Shown piece by piece: positions 7,030 to 16,065 of a DNA stretch of 35,841 nt (the stretch's first letter is position 1; every line of letters begins with the position of its first letter). A program made the position numbers and the translations under genes. This stretch comes from Burkholderiales bacterium. GTDB lineage: Bacteria > Pseudomonadota > Gammaproteobacteria > Burkholderiales > Burkholderiaceae_C. The DNA is taken from positions 1 through 35,841 of the forward strand of contig RXJV01000068.1 in assembly GCA_003963075.1 (NCBI GenBank), given 5' to 3'. The notes beneath the pieces are model-generated. The model was given only the letters and a program-made list of their open reading frames with translations. It did no database searches and was not told where the DNA came from.

Positions 7030-8727
7030 ATGGACACAGCCCTGACCGCCCCCGCAACCGCCGCCCCGGTGATGGTCACGCCCACCGAGGCACCCAACTT
7101 CGTTCAGCGGCTCAACGGGCTGCCCCTGCGCAGCAAGCTGATGATGGGCCTGGGCCTCGCGGCGCTGGCTGCGGCGGTGCTGGCCGTGACGCTCTGGTCC
7201 AGCCAGGGCGACTACCGCCCGCTGTTCACCGGCCTGGCCGACAAGGACGGCGGCGCCGTCATCGGCCAGCTGGCCGCGATGAACGTGCCCTACAAGCACG
7301 AGGCGGGCGGCACCATCCTCGTGCCGGCCGGCCAGGTCTATGAATTGCGCATGAAGCTCGCCGCCCAGGGCCTGCCCAAGTCCGGCGGCAGCGGCAGCGG
7401 GGTGGGCTTCGAGCTGATGGACAAATCCTCGATCGGCCAGACCCAGTTCAACGAGCGGCTGAACTTCCAGCGCGCCCTCGAAGGCGAACTGACGCGCACC
7501 ATCACGGCCCTGGCCGACGTGGCGGATGCCCGCGTCCACCTCGCCATCCCGCAGCAGAACGGCTTCTTCCGCGAACAGCAAAAGCCCAGCGCCAGCGTGA
7601 TGCTGACGCTGCGCGGCGGCCGCACACTGGACCGCAGCCAGATCGCCGGCATCGTTCACCTCGTCTCCAGCAGCGTGCCCGAGCTGTCGCCCAAGGCCGT
7701 CAGCGTGCTCGACCAGACCGGTGCCCTGCTCTCCCAGACCGGCGCCGACAGCGCCACCGGCCTGGACAGCCAGCAGCTGCAGTACAAGCATCAGGTCGAG
7801 GCGAGCTACAACAAGCGCATCCTCGACCTGCTGGAGCCGGTCGTCGGCCACGACAACCTGCGCGCCACGGTGACCGCCGACGTCGATTTCTCACAGACCG
7901 AGGCCACCGCCGAGGAGTACCGCCCCAACCAGGGCCCCAATGCCCAGGCCTCGGTGCGCTCCAGCCAGAGCAGCGAGCAGACCAACGCCAGCGCCGCCCA
8001 GCCCACCGGCGTGCCGGGCGCCGCCAGCAACCAGCCGCCTGTGCCGGCCACCGCGCCGATCAATGGCGCCAGCGCGCCGCTGCAGGCCGCACCCGGCGCC
8101 GGTGGCGGCAGCAACAACCGCCGCGAACAGGTCACCAACTACGAGCTCGACAAGACGGTGCGGGTGACCCGCGGTGCGGTCGGCAATGTCAAGCGGCTGA
8201 ATGCCGCCATCGTCATCAACCAGCGCACCGTGACCGACGCCAAGGGCAAGGCCACGCCCCAGCCCGTGCCGCCCGAGGAAATCAGCCGTCTGACCGATAT
8301 CGTCAAGGAAGCCATGGGCTTCAATGCCGAGCGCGGCGATTCGGTCAAGGTCGTCAGCGCGCCTTTCATCGTCGGCAAGCCCGAAGCCACCGATCTGCCG
8401 CTGTGGAAGCAGCCCTGGGTGCTGGACCTGCTGCGCAGCGCCATCGTGCCCGCCGCCAGCGTGCTGATCGCGCTGATCGCCGTGTTCGGCATGATCCGCC
8501 CGGCGATCCGCGCCGCGGTGCCGCCTGCGCCGCCGGAGCCGGCACCCGAGTCGGTCAGCGAGGTCGTCGATGACACCGAACTGCTGCCCGGACCGGATGG
8601 CTTGCCGCGGCTGGAGGCGCCGCTGCACAACGAAAAACTCGACCGCGCCCGCGCCCTGGCCCGCGACAATCCGGTGGCAGTCGCCAACATCGTGCGCGAC
8701 TGGATGGCGGGTGAGACCGCCAGCTGA
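7030..8727 (+). CDS. fliF: Flagellar MS-ring protein FliF
   Basis: Inner-membrane protein that assembles into the MS ring, the base of the flagellum and housing of the export gate. 565 residues, normal for the family. Transmembrane segments are visible near residues 37-56 and 470-490, flanking the large periplasmic ring-building region with the conserved LNFQRALEGELTRTI. A Pro/Ala/Asn-rich, low-complexity insert lies at about 295-360. The cytoplasmic C-terminus (LDRARALARDNPVAVANIVR) is the FliG-binding segment. First gene of the fliFGHIJK operon; fliG follows after 14 bases. Confidence 0.97.
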   Translation: MDTALTAPATAAPVMVTPTEAPNFVQRLNGLPLRSKLMMGLGLAALAAAVLAVTLWSSQGDYRPLFTGLADKDGGAVIGQLAAMNVPYKHEAGGTILVPAGQVYELRMKLAAQGLPKSGGSGSGVGFELMDKSSIGQTQFNERLNFQRALEGELTRTITALADVADARVHLAIPQQNGFFREQQKPSASVMLTLRGGRTLDRSQIAGIVHLVSSSVPELSPKAVSVLDQTGALLSQTGADSATGLDSQQLQYKHQVEASYNKRILDLLEPVVGHDNLRATVTADVDFSQTEATAEEYRPNQGPNAQASVRSSQSSEQTNASAAQPTGVPGAASNQPPVPATAPINGASAPLQAAPGAGGGSNNRREQVTNYELDKTVRVTRGAVGNVKRLNAAIVINQRTVTDAKGKATPQPVPPEEISRLTDIVKEAMGFNAERGDSVKVVSAPFIVGKPEATDLPLWKQPWVLDLLRSAIVPAASVLIALIAVFGMIRPAIRAAVPPAPPEPAPESVSEVVDDTELLPGPDGLPRLEAPLHNEKLDRARALARDNPVAVANIVRDWMAGETAS

Positions 8728-8741
8728 TGCAGAGCTGAACC

Positions 8742-9743
8742 ATGGCCATGGACGACAAGGGCACCGAGAACGCCGCCATCCTGTTGATGTCGCTGGGCGA
8801 GGAAGAGGCCAGCGAGGTTTTCAAGCACCTGTCGCCCAAGGAGGTGCAGGCGCTCGGCGAGACCATCGCCAAGCTCAAGGTCATCAAGCGCGCCCAGGTC
8901 GAGCAGGTGCTGGACAAATTCGACGCCGTCGCCGAGACCCAGAGCACCCTGGTCACCGACACCGACGAGTATGTGCGCGCCGTGCTGCGCAAGGCCCTCG
9001 GCGAGGACAAGGCCAATCTGCTGCTGGACCGCATCCTGCAGGGCAGCGACGTGTCCTCCATCGAGAGCCTGAAATGGATGGACGCCGCCAGCGTGGCCGA
9101 GCTGCTGCGCAACGAGCACCCGCAGATCATCGCGGCCATCCTGGCCCACCTGGACTTCGACCAGACCAGCCAGGTCCTCAAGCTCTTCACCGAGCGCGGC
9201 CGCAACGAGGTGCTGATCCGCATCGCCACGCTCGACGGCATCCAGCCCACCGCGCTGAAGGACCTCAACGAGGTCATGAGCCAGATCCTGGCCGGCGGCG
9301 AGCGCATGAAGAAGAGCTCGCTGGGCGGCGCCAAGACCGCGGCCGAGATCATCAACATGATGGGCTCCAGCGTCGAGGCCTCGGTGCTGGACTACATCCG
9401 CGAGGCCGATGCCGACCTGGCCCAGAAGATCATGGACAACATGTTCACCTTCGACGACGTGAACAAGATCGACGACAAGGGCATCCAGGCCGTGCTCAAG
9501 GAAGTGCAGACCGAGAGCCTCGTCGTCGCCCTCAAGGGCGCCAGCGCCGACCTGCGCGAGAAGATCTTCCGCAACATGTCCACCCGTGCCGCCGAGACGC
9601 TGCGCGAGGACCTGGAGACGCGCGGCCCGGTGCGGCTGTCCGAGGTCGAGGCCGAGCAGAAGGAAATGCTCAAGATCGTGCGCCGGCTGGTCGACGAAGG
9701 CCAGATCGTGCTGGCCGGCGGCGGCGACGACCAGTTCGTCTGA
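8742..9743 (+). CDS. fliG: Flagellar motor switch protein FliG
   Basis: Rotor protein of the C ring that interacts with the MotA stator and converts ion flow into torque. 333 residues. Conserved stretches include the N-terminal FliF-binding region (NAAILLMSLGEEEASEVFKH), the middle domain with SLGGAKTAAEIINMM, and the C-terminal torque helix region (ALKGASADLREKIFRNMSTR followed by ETLREDLETRGPVRLSEVE), where the charged residues known from E. coli FliG are kept. ATGs at 8742 and 8748 are both possible; the family usually starts close to the second. fliH follows after 12 bases. Confidence 0.97.
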   Translation: MAMDDKGTENAAILLMSLGEEEASEVFKHLSPKEVQALGETIAKLKVIKRAQVEQVLDKFDAVAETQSTLVTDTDEYVRAVLRKALGEDKANLLLDRILQGSDVSSIESLKWMDAASVAELLRNEHPQIIAAILAHLDFDQTSQVLKLFTERGRNEVLIRIATLDGIQPTALKDLNEVMSQILAGGERMKKSSLGGAKTAAEIINMMGSSVEASVLDYIREADADLAQKIMDNMFTFDDVNKIDDKGIQAVLKEVQTESLVVALKGASADLREKIFRNMSTRAAETLREDLETRGPVRLSEVEAEQKEMLKIVRRLVDEGQIVLAGGGDDQFV

Positions 9744-9755
9744 GGCTGAACCGCC

Positions 9756-10535
9756 ATGGCCACCAGTCGTCAGCCGCCGCGGCAGGTGCCGCCGCCCGAC
9801 CGGCGCGAAGGCGAGCGCCGCGCCAGCTACGCCCGCTTCATTCCGGGCGAGGAAGTCCAGGGCGCCAAGGCCTGGAGCCTGGACAACCTGGGCGGTGCCA
9901 CGGCGCCCGCGCCGTTCAGCCCGATGCGCCCGGCCGCCCCGGCACCCGCCCCCCGGCCGACCGAGCCGCCCCCACCGCCTGCGCCCGACCTGCAGGAGCA
10001 GTTGCACGCCGCGCGCCAGGGTGGCTACCAGGATGGCTACCGCGACGGCATGGCCGCGCTCGACGCCTTCAAGCAAAGCTTTGCCCAGCAGATCAGCGCC
10101 CAGCTCGGCCAGCTGGTGAAGAGCTTCGATGCCGAGCTGCTGGCGCTGGAGGGCGAGATGGCCCATTCCGTGGCCCGCATCGCCGTGGAGCTGGCCCGCC
10201 AGGTCGTGCGCAGCGAGTTGGAGCAGCGGCCCGAACTGATCGCGCGGGTCGCGCATGATGCGGTCGAGGCCCTGCAGCTGTCGGCGCGGCATGTGCGCGT
10301 GCGTGTCCACCCCGACGACTACCCGCTGGTGCGCGACGGCGCCGGCAACGAGCTGCAGGCCCGCGAGGCCCAGCTCGTGCCCGACCCCGACGTGCCGCGC
10401 GGCGGCGTCAAGGTCGATGCCGACATCGCCAGCGTCGACGCAACGCTGGCCAGCCGCTGGCAGCAGGCGGCATCGTCCATGGGCCAGAAGTCCATCTGGG
10501 AAGACCGCCGCGGAGCCGACGGCGATGACGACTGA
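9756..10535 (+). CDS. fliH: Flagellar assembly protein FliH
   Basis: Soluble regulator and peripheral stalk of the FliI export ATPase. 259 residues. The N-terminal third is Pro/Ala-rich and probably disordered. A GxxxGxxxG repeat ([13 protein letters not shown], near residue 90) typical of FliH precedes a long helix, and the C-terminal domain carries [20 protein letters not shown] and [14 protein letters not shown], resembling the delta/b subunits of F-type ATPases. The last 11 bases overlap the start of fliI, which implies coupled translation of the ATPase and its partner. Confidence 0.93.
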   Translation: MATSRQPPRQVPPPDRREGERRASYARFIPGEEVQGAKAWSLDNLGGATAPAPFSPMRPAAPAPAPRPTEPPPPPAPDLQEQLHAARQGGYQDGYRDGMAALDAFKQSFAQQISAQLGQLVKSFDAELLALEGEMAHSVARIAVELARQVVRSELEQRPELIARVAHDAVEALQLSARHVRVRVHPDDYPLVRDGAGNELQAREAQLVPDPDVPRGGVKVDADIASVDATLASRWQQAASSMGQKSIWEDRRGADGDDD

Positions 10536-11952
10536 GCGCAGCGAGCGCTGGCGGCGCTACCTCGGCGACCTCGAAACCCTGGCCGCCAACGCCGCGCCGC
10601 TGGAGTCGCAGGGCAAGCTGGTGCGCGTGGCCGGCCTGGTGCTGGAGGCCACCGGCATCAAGGTGCCGCTGGGCTCGGTGTGCCGCATCCAGATGCCCAG
10701 CAGCGGCCACAGCCCGCGCCGCGGCTTGGCGCCGGTCAACGCCGAGGTGGTCGGCTTCTCGGGCGACCGTGCCTACCTGATGCCGACTGACGAGGTGCAG
10801 GGCCTGTCCAGCGGCGCCACGGTCGTGCCGCGCACGCTGCCGCCACTGGCCCCGCAACTGGGCCAGCCCCTGCACCCCTGGCGGCGCGGCGAGGACCGTG
10901 GCCTGCATCTGCCAATGGGCGACGGCCTGCTCGGCCGCGTCGTCGACCCGCATGGCCATCCGCTGGACCGCGGCGGCGACCTGACCCGCATCCACAACGA
11001 GCCCATGGTGCGCCGCCCGATCAATGCGATGGACCGCGACCCGGTGCGCACGCCGCTGGATACCGGCGTGCGGGCCATCAATGCCCTGCTGACGGTGGGC
11101 CGCGGCCAGCGCCTGGGCCTGTTCGCCGGCACCGGCGTCGGCAAGAGCGTGCTGCTCGGCATGATGGCGCGCTACACCCAGGCGGATGTGATCGTCGTCG
11201 GCCTGATCGGCGAGCGCGGCCGCGAGGTGAAGGAATTCATCGAGGACATCCTGGGCGAGGAAGGCCGCCGGCGCAGCGTCGTCGTTGCCGCACCGGCCGA
11301 CGCGCCGCCGCTGATGCGCCTGCAGGGCGCGCATTACGCGACCGCGATCGCCGAATACTTCCGCGACCAGGGGCGGCATGTGCTGCTGCTGATGGACAGT
11401 CTGACCCGCTACGCGATGGCGCAGCGCGAGATCGCGCTGGCCATCGGCGAGCCGCCGGCCACCAAGGGCTATCCGCCCAGCTGCTTCGCCAAGCTGCCGC
11501 AGTTGGTTGAGCGCAGCGGCAACGGCCTGGCCGGCGAGGGCTCGATCACCGCCTTCTACACGGTGTTGACCGAGGGCGATGACCCGCAGGACCCGATCGC
11601 CGATGCGGCGCGCGGCATCCTGGACGGCCATATCGTGCTGTCGCGCGACCTGGCCGAGGCCGGCCACTACCCGGCGATCGACATCGAGCGTTCGGTGTCG
11701 CGGGTGATGGGCAGTGTTGCACCCCAAAACCAGGTCGATTCCGCGCGTCGCTTTCGCCAGCTTCTGGCGAAATACAACAAGGCCCGCGACCTGATCCAGC
11801 TCGGCGCCTACGCCCCGGGGGCCGATGCCGAGCTGGATCTGGCCGTGCGCCTGCATGCCGACATGACGCGGCTGCTGCAGCAGGACATGCACAGCCCGGC
11901 AGAACTTCACGCCAGCGTCAGCCAGTTGCAGGCCGTGGTCCAGGGCGCCTAA
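10525..11952 (+). CDS. fliI: Flagellum-specific export ATPase FliI
   Basis: Cytoplasmic ATPase at the base of the flagellar type III export apparatus, related to the F1 beta subunit. 475 residues from the ATG at 10525, chosen because it overlaps fliH by 11 bases and gives the normal FliI N-terminus; a frame open from 10255 would overlap fliH by more than 270 bases. Walker A is G202-TGVGKS-208, Walker B is LLLMD291, and the family stretch [20 protein letters not shown] is present. The C-terminal domain ends QLQAVVQGA. fliJ follows after 72 bases. Confidence 0.97.
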   Translation: MTTERSERWRRYLGDLETLAANAAPLESQGKLVRVAGLVLEATGIKVPLGSVCRIQMPSSGHSPRRGLAPVNAEVVGFSGDRAYLMPTDEVQGLSSGATVVPRTLPPLAPQLGQPLHPWRRGEDRGLHLPMGDGLLGRVVDPHGHPLDRGGDLTRIHNEPMVRRPINAMDRDPVRTPLDTGVRAINALLTVGRGQRLGLFAGTGVGKSVLLGMMARYTQADVIVVGLIGERGREVKEFIEDILGEEGRRRSVVVAAPADAPPLMRLQGAHYATAIAEYFRDQGRHVLLLMDSLTRYAMAQREIALAIGEPPATKGYPPSCFAKLPQLVERSGNGLAGEGSITAFYTVLTEGDDPQDPIADAARGILDGHIVLSRDLAEAGHYPAIDIERSVSRVMGSVAPQNQVDSARRFRQLLAKYNKARDLIQLGAYAPGADAELDLAVRLHADMTRLLQQDMHSPAELHASVSQLQAVVQGA

Positions 11953-12024
11953 ACCTTCGGGCCGGGCGCGCCGATATTGACTGAGCGCGCGGCCGCCGGC
12001 CCGCGCATGCGCCGGAGTTGTTGA

Positions 12025-12477
12025 ATGAGTGCATCCACGCTGAGCCTGCTGCTCAAACGCGCCGAAGCGGAGCGCGATACCGCCGCCCAGGCCCTGCATG
12101 CCGCCAATGCGCAGGCTCAGGCCGCGCGGGCCCAGCATGGCGAGCTGTCCGGCTACCGGCAGGAATACCAGCAGCGCTGGTCCCAACAGTTCTCCAACGC
12201 GACGACGATGGACATCGTGGCCTGCTACCAGAGCTTCGGCCAACGCCTGAACCAGGCCGTGGACACGCAGGGCCATGTCGCCCAGCACGCCGACCAGCGC
12301 GAGCAAAGCGCCCGTGATGCCCTGCGCGAGGCCGAAATGCGCGTGGCCGCGCTGCGCCAACTGATCCAGCGCCGCGAAGCCGAGGCCCGCGCCGCCGCCA
12401 GCCGCCGGGAACAGAGTGCCACCGACGAGTTCGCCGCGCGCGCCCACCTCCGCCAGCACCCGCATGCCCAGGCCTGA
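12025..12477 (+). CDS. fliJ: Flagellar export protein FliJ
   Basis: Small coiled-coil protein that sits in the FliI hexamer like the gamma subunit of F1 and links it to FlhA. 150 residues, almost wholly helical with heptad character, rich in Ala, Gln, Arg and Glu, and no membrane segment. The ATG at 12025 follows GGAG (12013-12016). Identification rests on size, coiled-coil composition and position between fliI and fliK; FliJ sequences are weakly conserved. Confidence 0.9.
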   Translation: MSASTLSLLLKRAEAERDTAAQALHAANAQAQAARAQHGELSGYRQEYQQRWSQQFSNATTMDIVACYQSFGQRLNQAVDTQGHVAQHADQREQSARDALREAEMRVAALRQLIQRREAEARAAASRREQSATDEFAARAHLRQHPHAQA

Positions 12478-12481
12478 CACC

Positions 12482-13771
12482 ATGCTCAGCCCTCAAGCCG
12501 CCCTCAAGCCGAGCCCGTTCGGCACCCCGACCGCCCTGCCCTCCGCTGTGGCGCGCCACAGCGACGGCCCGGACTTCGCGCAGCTGCTGCAGGTGCAGAC
12601 GCCGCCGGCACCCCAGCCCGCGCCGGCCCCTCAGCGTGCCGCCGCGCCGGCCTGGCGCGACCCGGCGCCGCAGGCCGCTCCGGCCGACGCACCCAAGCCG
12701 GCCAAAGCGCCTGCGCCAGCGCCCGCCGCGAACGCCAAGCCCGCCGCCGCCAACCCCGCCAAGCCGCCGGCACCCACCCCGGCCAAGGGCACCGCCGATG
12801 CGCCGCGCGCAGCCCAATCCACCGATGCGACCGATGCCGGCAGCGCCGCCGACGGCACGGACCCGACCGACCCGCAGGGGCTCGATCAGTTCGGCGCGCT
12901 GGCCGGCCTGACCGCAACAGCGAACGGACTCGTCAACCCCGCCCTGGTCGACGCGGCGGCTGCGGCGCAGGCCGCACGCGAGAACCGCGCCCGCACCGCC
13001 CCGGCGGATGCCGCCGCTGACGGCGCGGACGCCGCAACCACCGACAGGGCCGATGCGGCCCGCGGTGGCCGGCACCGCAGCGACGCCGGCCACCTGACCA
13101 AGCCCGGAACAGAGGCTGCCGGGGCTGCAGACCTGGCGGGCCAGCGCGGCGCCGGGGCCGGCCACGCGGCCGCGGAGATGTTCGGCCGCGCCCTGGCCAC
13201 CCAGGAGGCCCGAACAGCAATCACGCCATTGGCTGCTGGCGCCGACGCGGCGCTGCCCAGCTTCGCGGCCAGCCTGCAGGCCGCGTCGGGCCAGCCGCTG
13301 TCCGCCAACGGCCCGGCCACGACGGGCTCGGCGGAGGTCGCCGCGCCGCTCCACAGCCCGGCCTTTGGCCCCGAGCTTGCAACACGCGTCAGCCTGATGA
13401 CCGTGGACGGCGTGCAGCATGCCGAGCTGCAGCTCAACCCGGCCGACATGGGCCCGGTGGCGGTGCAGATCGTGCTGGACGGCTCGCAGGCCCAGGTCTC
13501 CTTCCATGCCGCCCAGGCAGCGACCCGGCAGGCCCTGGAGCACAGCCTGCCCGACCTGGCCGCCGCGCTGCAGGGCCAGGGCCTGACGCTGTCGGGCGGC
13601 GGCGTGTTCCAGCAGGCACCGCGCCAGCAACCGGGCAGCGGCGAGGCCGACGCTGCCAGCGGCAACAGCCTCACCGGCGGCCGGCCGGCGGGGGCTGCAC
13701 GGGGTGCCGGCACCAGCATCGAGACATTGACCCCGCGCCGCACCGTTGGCCTGCTCGACACCTTTGCCTGA
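12482..13771 (+). CDS. fliK: Flagellar hook-length control protein FliK
   Basis: Secreted molecular ruler that measures hook length and switches export specificity from hook to filament proteins by acting on FlhB. 429 residues from the ATG at 12482, four bases after fliJ. Residues about 35-260 are an Ala/Pro/Asp-rich, poorly conserved ruler region with AP and KP repeats. The C-terminal Flg_hook domain is clear (about 300-385: VQHAELQLNPADMGPVAVQI and VSFHAAQAATRQALEHSLPD). An ATG at 12464 would overlap fliJ. Last gene of the fliF operon; a 126-base gap separates it from fliL. Confidence 0.93.
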   Translation: MLSPQAALKPSPFGTPTALPSAVARHSDGPDFAQLLQVQTPPAPQPAPAPQRAAAPAWRDPAPQAAPADAPKPAKAPAPAPAANAKPAAANPAKPPAPTPAKGTADAPRAAQSTDATDAGSAADGTDPTDPQGLDQFGALAGLTATANGLVNPALVDAAAAAQAARENRARTAPADAAADGADAATTDRADAARGGRHRSDAGHLTKPGTEAAGAADLAGQRGAGAGHAAAEMFGRALATQEARTAITPLAAGADAALPSFAASLQAASGQPLSANGPATTGSAEVAAPLHSPAFGPELATRVSLMTVDGVQHAELQLNPADMGPVAVQIVLDGSQAQVSFHAAQAATRQALEHSLPDLAAALQGQGLTLSGGGVFQQAPRQQPGSGEADAASGNSLTGGRPAGAARGAGTSIETLTPRRTVGLLDTFA

Positions 13772-13783
13772 AGCTGAAGCGCA

Positions 13784-13809
13784 ATTAGCCACGCACGGCG
13801 CGGGCTAAT
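13784..13809. repeat. Inverted repeat after fliK
   Basis: ATTAGCC (13784-13790) and GGCTAAT (13803-13809) are perfect reverse complements 12 bases apart, just after the fliK stop. There is no T-tract. It could form a hairpin at the end of the fliK message or be a protein-binding site. Confidence 0.4.
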
Positions 13810-13817
13810 CCAGGCTT

Positions 13818-13842
13818 ATCGGCCGATCGCGGGGTCAATAAT
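13818..13842 (+). promoter_or_regulatory. Candidate fliL operon control region
   Basis: The perfect palindrome ATCGGCCGAT (13818-13827), nine bases, then AATAAT (13837-13842), a 5/6 match to a sigma-70 -10 element. The same palindrome lies in the fliE/fliF gap at 6990-6999, where an AT-rich hexamer also follows after nine bases on the fliE strand. A further inverted repeat, CCCACC/GGTGGG (13857-13862 with 13869-13874), lies just before the fliL ribosome binding site AAGGAG (13887-13892). Confidence 0.4.
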
Positions 13843-13897
13843 CCGGACAAGCTCGGCCCACCACGACCGGTGGGCGGTGGACGTTCAAGGAGTTCTC

Positions 13898-14497
13898 ATG
13901 GCGACTGCGCCGGCTGCCGAAGGAGCCGCCCCCCCCAAGGGAGGTGGCAGCAAGAAGCTGATCATCATCATCGCCGCGGTGCTGGTGCTGGTGCTGGCCG
14001 GCGGCGGCGCGGCCCTGATGCTGCTGAAGAAGAAGCCCGCCGAGGACGGCGAGGAAGGTGCCGAGGCCACCGAGGCCCCGGTGAAGGCCAAGGCCCATGC
14101 CAAGAGCGACAAGCCGCCCACCTTCGTTCCGCTGGACCCGTTCACCGTCAACCTGGCCGACAAGGACGTCGACCGCTTCGCCCAGATCGGCGTGACGCTG
14201 CAGGTCGAGGACCCGCACTTCGCCGACCAGATCAAGGCCTATATGCCGGCCATCCGCAGCAATGTGCTGATGGTGCTGTCGCACAAGACCGCCGTGGAGC
14301 TGCTGACCCGCGAGGGCAAGGACAAGCTGGCCAAGGACATCATGCGCGAGTCGGTGCGGCCGATGGGCATTGAGCTCGACGACGACGACGACGACGAAGC
14401 CGCTGCGGACGCGCCCAAGAAAAAGAAGAAAAAGAAGAAGGCCCACGTCGAGAGCCCCATCACCCAGGTGCTGTTCTCCAACTTCATCGTGCAATGA
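13898..14497 (+). CDS. fliL: Flagellar basal body-associated protein FliL
   Basis: Single-pass inner membrane protein that surrounds the stator and supports motor torque. 199 residues from the ATG at 13898, preceded by AAGGAG; an in-frame GTG at 13877 is less likely. Segments: short Ala/Gly/Pro N-terminus, transmembrane helix (KKLIIIIAAVLVLVLAGGGA, about 18-40), Lys/Glu/Ala linker, and the periplasmic stomatin-like FliL domain with TFVPLDPFTVNLADKDVDRF. Unusual feature: near the C-terminus there are six consecutive aspartates (161-166) and, after a short Ala-rich spacer, eight consecutive lysines (174-181), before the family ending TQVLFSNFIVQ. First gene of the fliLMNOPQR operon. Confidence 0.94.
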   Translation: MATAPAAEGAAPPKGGGSKKLIIIIAAVLVLVLAGGGAALMLLKKKPAEDGEEGAEATEAPVKAKAHAKSDKPPTFVPLDPFTVNLADKDVDRFAQIGVTLQVEDPHFADQIKAYMPAIRSNVLMVLSHKTAVELLTREGKDKLAKDIMRESVRPMGIELDDDDDDEAAADAPKKKKKKKKAHVESPITQVLFSNFIVQ

Positions 14498-14510
14498 CCG
14501 CCGGTTCACC

Positions 14511-15515
14511 ATGAATCAGCAGATCCTTTCCCAAGACGAAGTCGATGCGCTGCTGCAGGGCATCACCGGCGAGAGCCAGAAGCTCGAGCAGGAGGAGGAG
14601 CAGGTCGGTGGCATCCGCGAATACAACATCGCGAGCCAGGAACGCATCGTCCGTGGGCGCATGCCCACGATGGAGATCATCAACGAACGCTTCGCGCGCA
14701 ACATCCGCGTGGGGATGTTCAACTTCATCCGCAAAAGCCCCGAGGTCGCCATCGGCGGCATCAAGGTGCAGAAGTACAGCGCCTTCCTGCGCGAGATCGT
14801 CGTCCCGACCAACTTCAATATCGTGTCGGTCAAGCCGCTGCGCGGCAGCGGGCTGATCGTCTGCGACCCGACCCTGGTGTTCGCCGTCATCGACAGCCTG
14901 TTCGGTGGCATCGGCAAATTCCACGCCCGCATCGAGGGCCGCGACTTCTCGCCGACCGAGCAGCGCGTCATCACACGCATCGTCGAAGTGATCCTGGCCG
15001 AGTACCACAAGGCCTGGAAGGGCATCTACCCGCTGGAACTGGAGTACCAGCGCTCGGAGATGCAGCCGCAGTTCGCCACCATCGCGACGCCCAGCGAGAT
15101 CGTCGTGTCGACCTCGTTCACGCTCGAAATCGGCGAGACCAGCGGCACCATCTACTTCTGCATCCCCTACTCGACGCTGGAGCCGATCCGCGACGTGCTG
15201 TACTCGACGACGGTCGGCGATTCCTCCGAACCCGACCGGCGCTGGATCAACCTGCTGAAGACGCAGATCCAGGCCGCCGAGGTCGAAATCGTCGCCGAGC
15301 TGGGCACCGCACCGGCCACCGTCGAGCAATTGCTGGCGTTCAAGGAAGGTGATTTCATCGAGCTCGACCTGGAGCCGATGATCCAAGCCAAGGTGGACGG
15401 CGTGCCGGTCTTCAACTGCCATTACGGCACGTCCAACGGCCGCTACGCCCTCAAGATCGACAAGATGCTGACCAGCTCTCAGGAGAGCTGGCTGGGAGCC
15501 AAACATGAGCCCTGA
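14511..15515 (+). CDS. fliM: Flagellar motor switch protein FliM
   Basis: C-ring switch protein that binds phosphorylated CheY and reverses rotation. 334 residues, the same size as E. coli FliM. The N-terminal CheY-binding peptide is clear (QILSQDEVDALLQGI, about 4-18), followed by the CheC-like middle domain (PTMEIINERFARNIR, GSGLIVCDPTLVFAVIDSLF) and a C-terminal FliN-like domain. The ATG at 14511 is 13 bases after fliL; the longer frame from 14370 overlaps fliL and is rejected. The stop overlaps the fliN start by 11 bases. It is the target of the CheY encoded at 26575. Confidence 0.97.
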   Translation: MNQQILSQDEVDALLQGITGESQKLEQEEEQVGGIREYNIASQERIVRGRMPTMEIINERFARNIRVGMFNFIRKSPEVAIGGIKVQKYSAFLREIVVPTNFNIVSVKPLRGSGLIVCDPTLVFAVIDSLFGGIGKFHARIEGRDFSPTEQRVITRIVEVILAEYHKAWKGIYPLELEYQRSEMQPQFATIATPSEIVVSTSFTLEIGETSGTIYFCIPYSTLEPIRDVLYSTTVGDSSEPDRRWINLLKTQIQAAEVEIVAELGTAPATVEQLLAFKEGDFIELDLEPMIQAKVDGVPVFNCHYGTSNGRYALKIDKMLTSSQESWLGAKHEP

Positions 15516-15954
15516 CTCACCGAGCCAAGAAGAACAGGACGCGATGGCGGCCGAGTGGGCCGCGGCGCTGGCCGAAGCCGCGCCGGCGCCCGCCAGCACC
15601 GGCGAGGTGGTTGCCGAGGTGGCGCCCGAGCAGGTGTCGACGCCCAGCTTCGCCAACTTCAGCCCGACGACGGCGGGCGGCCCCGCGGGCGACATCAACA
15701 TGATCCTGGACATTCCCGTCCAGTTGACCGTGGAACTGGGCCGCACCCGCATCCCGATCAAGAACATCCTGCAGCTGGCCCAGGGCTCGGTGGTGGAGCT
15801 GGACGCGCTGGCCGGCGAGCCGATGGACGTGCTGGTCAACGGCTATCTGATCGCCCAGGGCGAGGTGGTGGTCGTGAACGACAAGTTCGGCATCCGACTG
15901 ACCGACATCGTGACGCCGTCCGAACGCATGCGGCGGCTGTCCAAAGCCGCGTAA
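15505..15954 (+). CDS. fliN: Flagellar motor switch protein FliN
   Basis: Forms the lower part of the C ring with FliM and is a docking site for FliH. 149 residues. The first 60 residues are a variable Ala/Glu-rich segment; the rest is the SpoA/FliN domain (MILDIPVQLTVELGRTRIPI then VLVNGYLIAQGEVVVVNDKF and the ending SERMRRLSKAA). The ATG at 15505 overlaps fliM by 11 bases. A REP-like element separates it from fliO. Confidence 0.96.
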   Translation: MSPDSPSQEEQDAMAAEWAAALAEAAPAPASTGEVVAEVAPEQVSTPSFANFSPTTAGGPAGDINMILDIPVQLTVELGRTRIPIKNILQLAQGSVVELDALAGEPMDVLVNGYLIAQGEVVVVNDKFGIRLTDIVTPSERMRRLSKAA

Positions 15955-15962
15955 TCAGCCCA

Positions 15963-16065
15963 CCCCCTACCGGCTTCGCCGGCCCCCTCGAGGGGGCGCC
16001 ACTGGCGGCCCGGCAAAGCCGGTTCCGCGGTGGCCGCTGGAAGGCGCGACGCCTTTGGCGGCCGC
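15963..16065. repeat. REP-like extragenic hairpin element between fliN and fliO
   Basis: Dense short hairpins: CCGGC-TTC-GCCGG (15970-15982), then the perfect 16-base palindrome GCCCCCTCGAGGGGGC (15982-15997), then AAGGCG-CGA-CGCCTT (16041-16055) within a GGCCGC-rich stretch. The pattern of a CGGCTTCGCCG hairpin followed by a C5/G5 palindrome is one I recognise from dispersed extragenic elements in Burkholderiales genomes. The boundaries are approximate and copies elsewhere cannot be checked here. It interrupts an otherwise tight operon. Confidence 0.6.

Noticed and set aside
8139-12483. Long minus-strand open frames (723 and 691 codons) opposite fliF-fliJ
   Set aside because: They are antisense shadows of well-recognised genes in high-GC DNA, contain His/Gly/Ala/Arg/Leu-rich translations with no domain, and have no ribosome binding sites.
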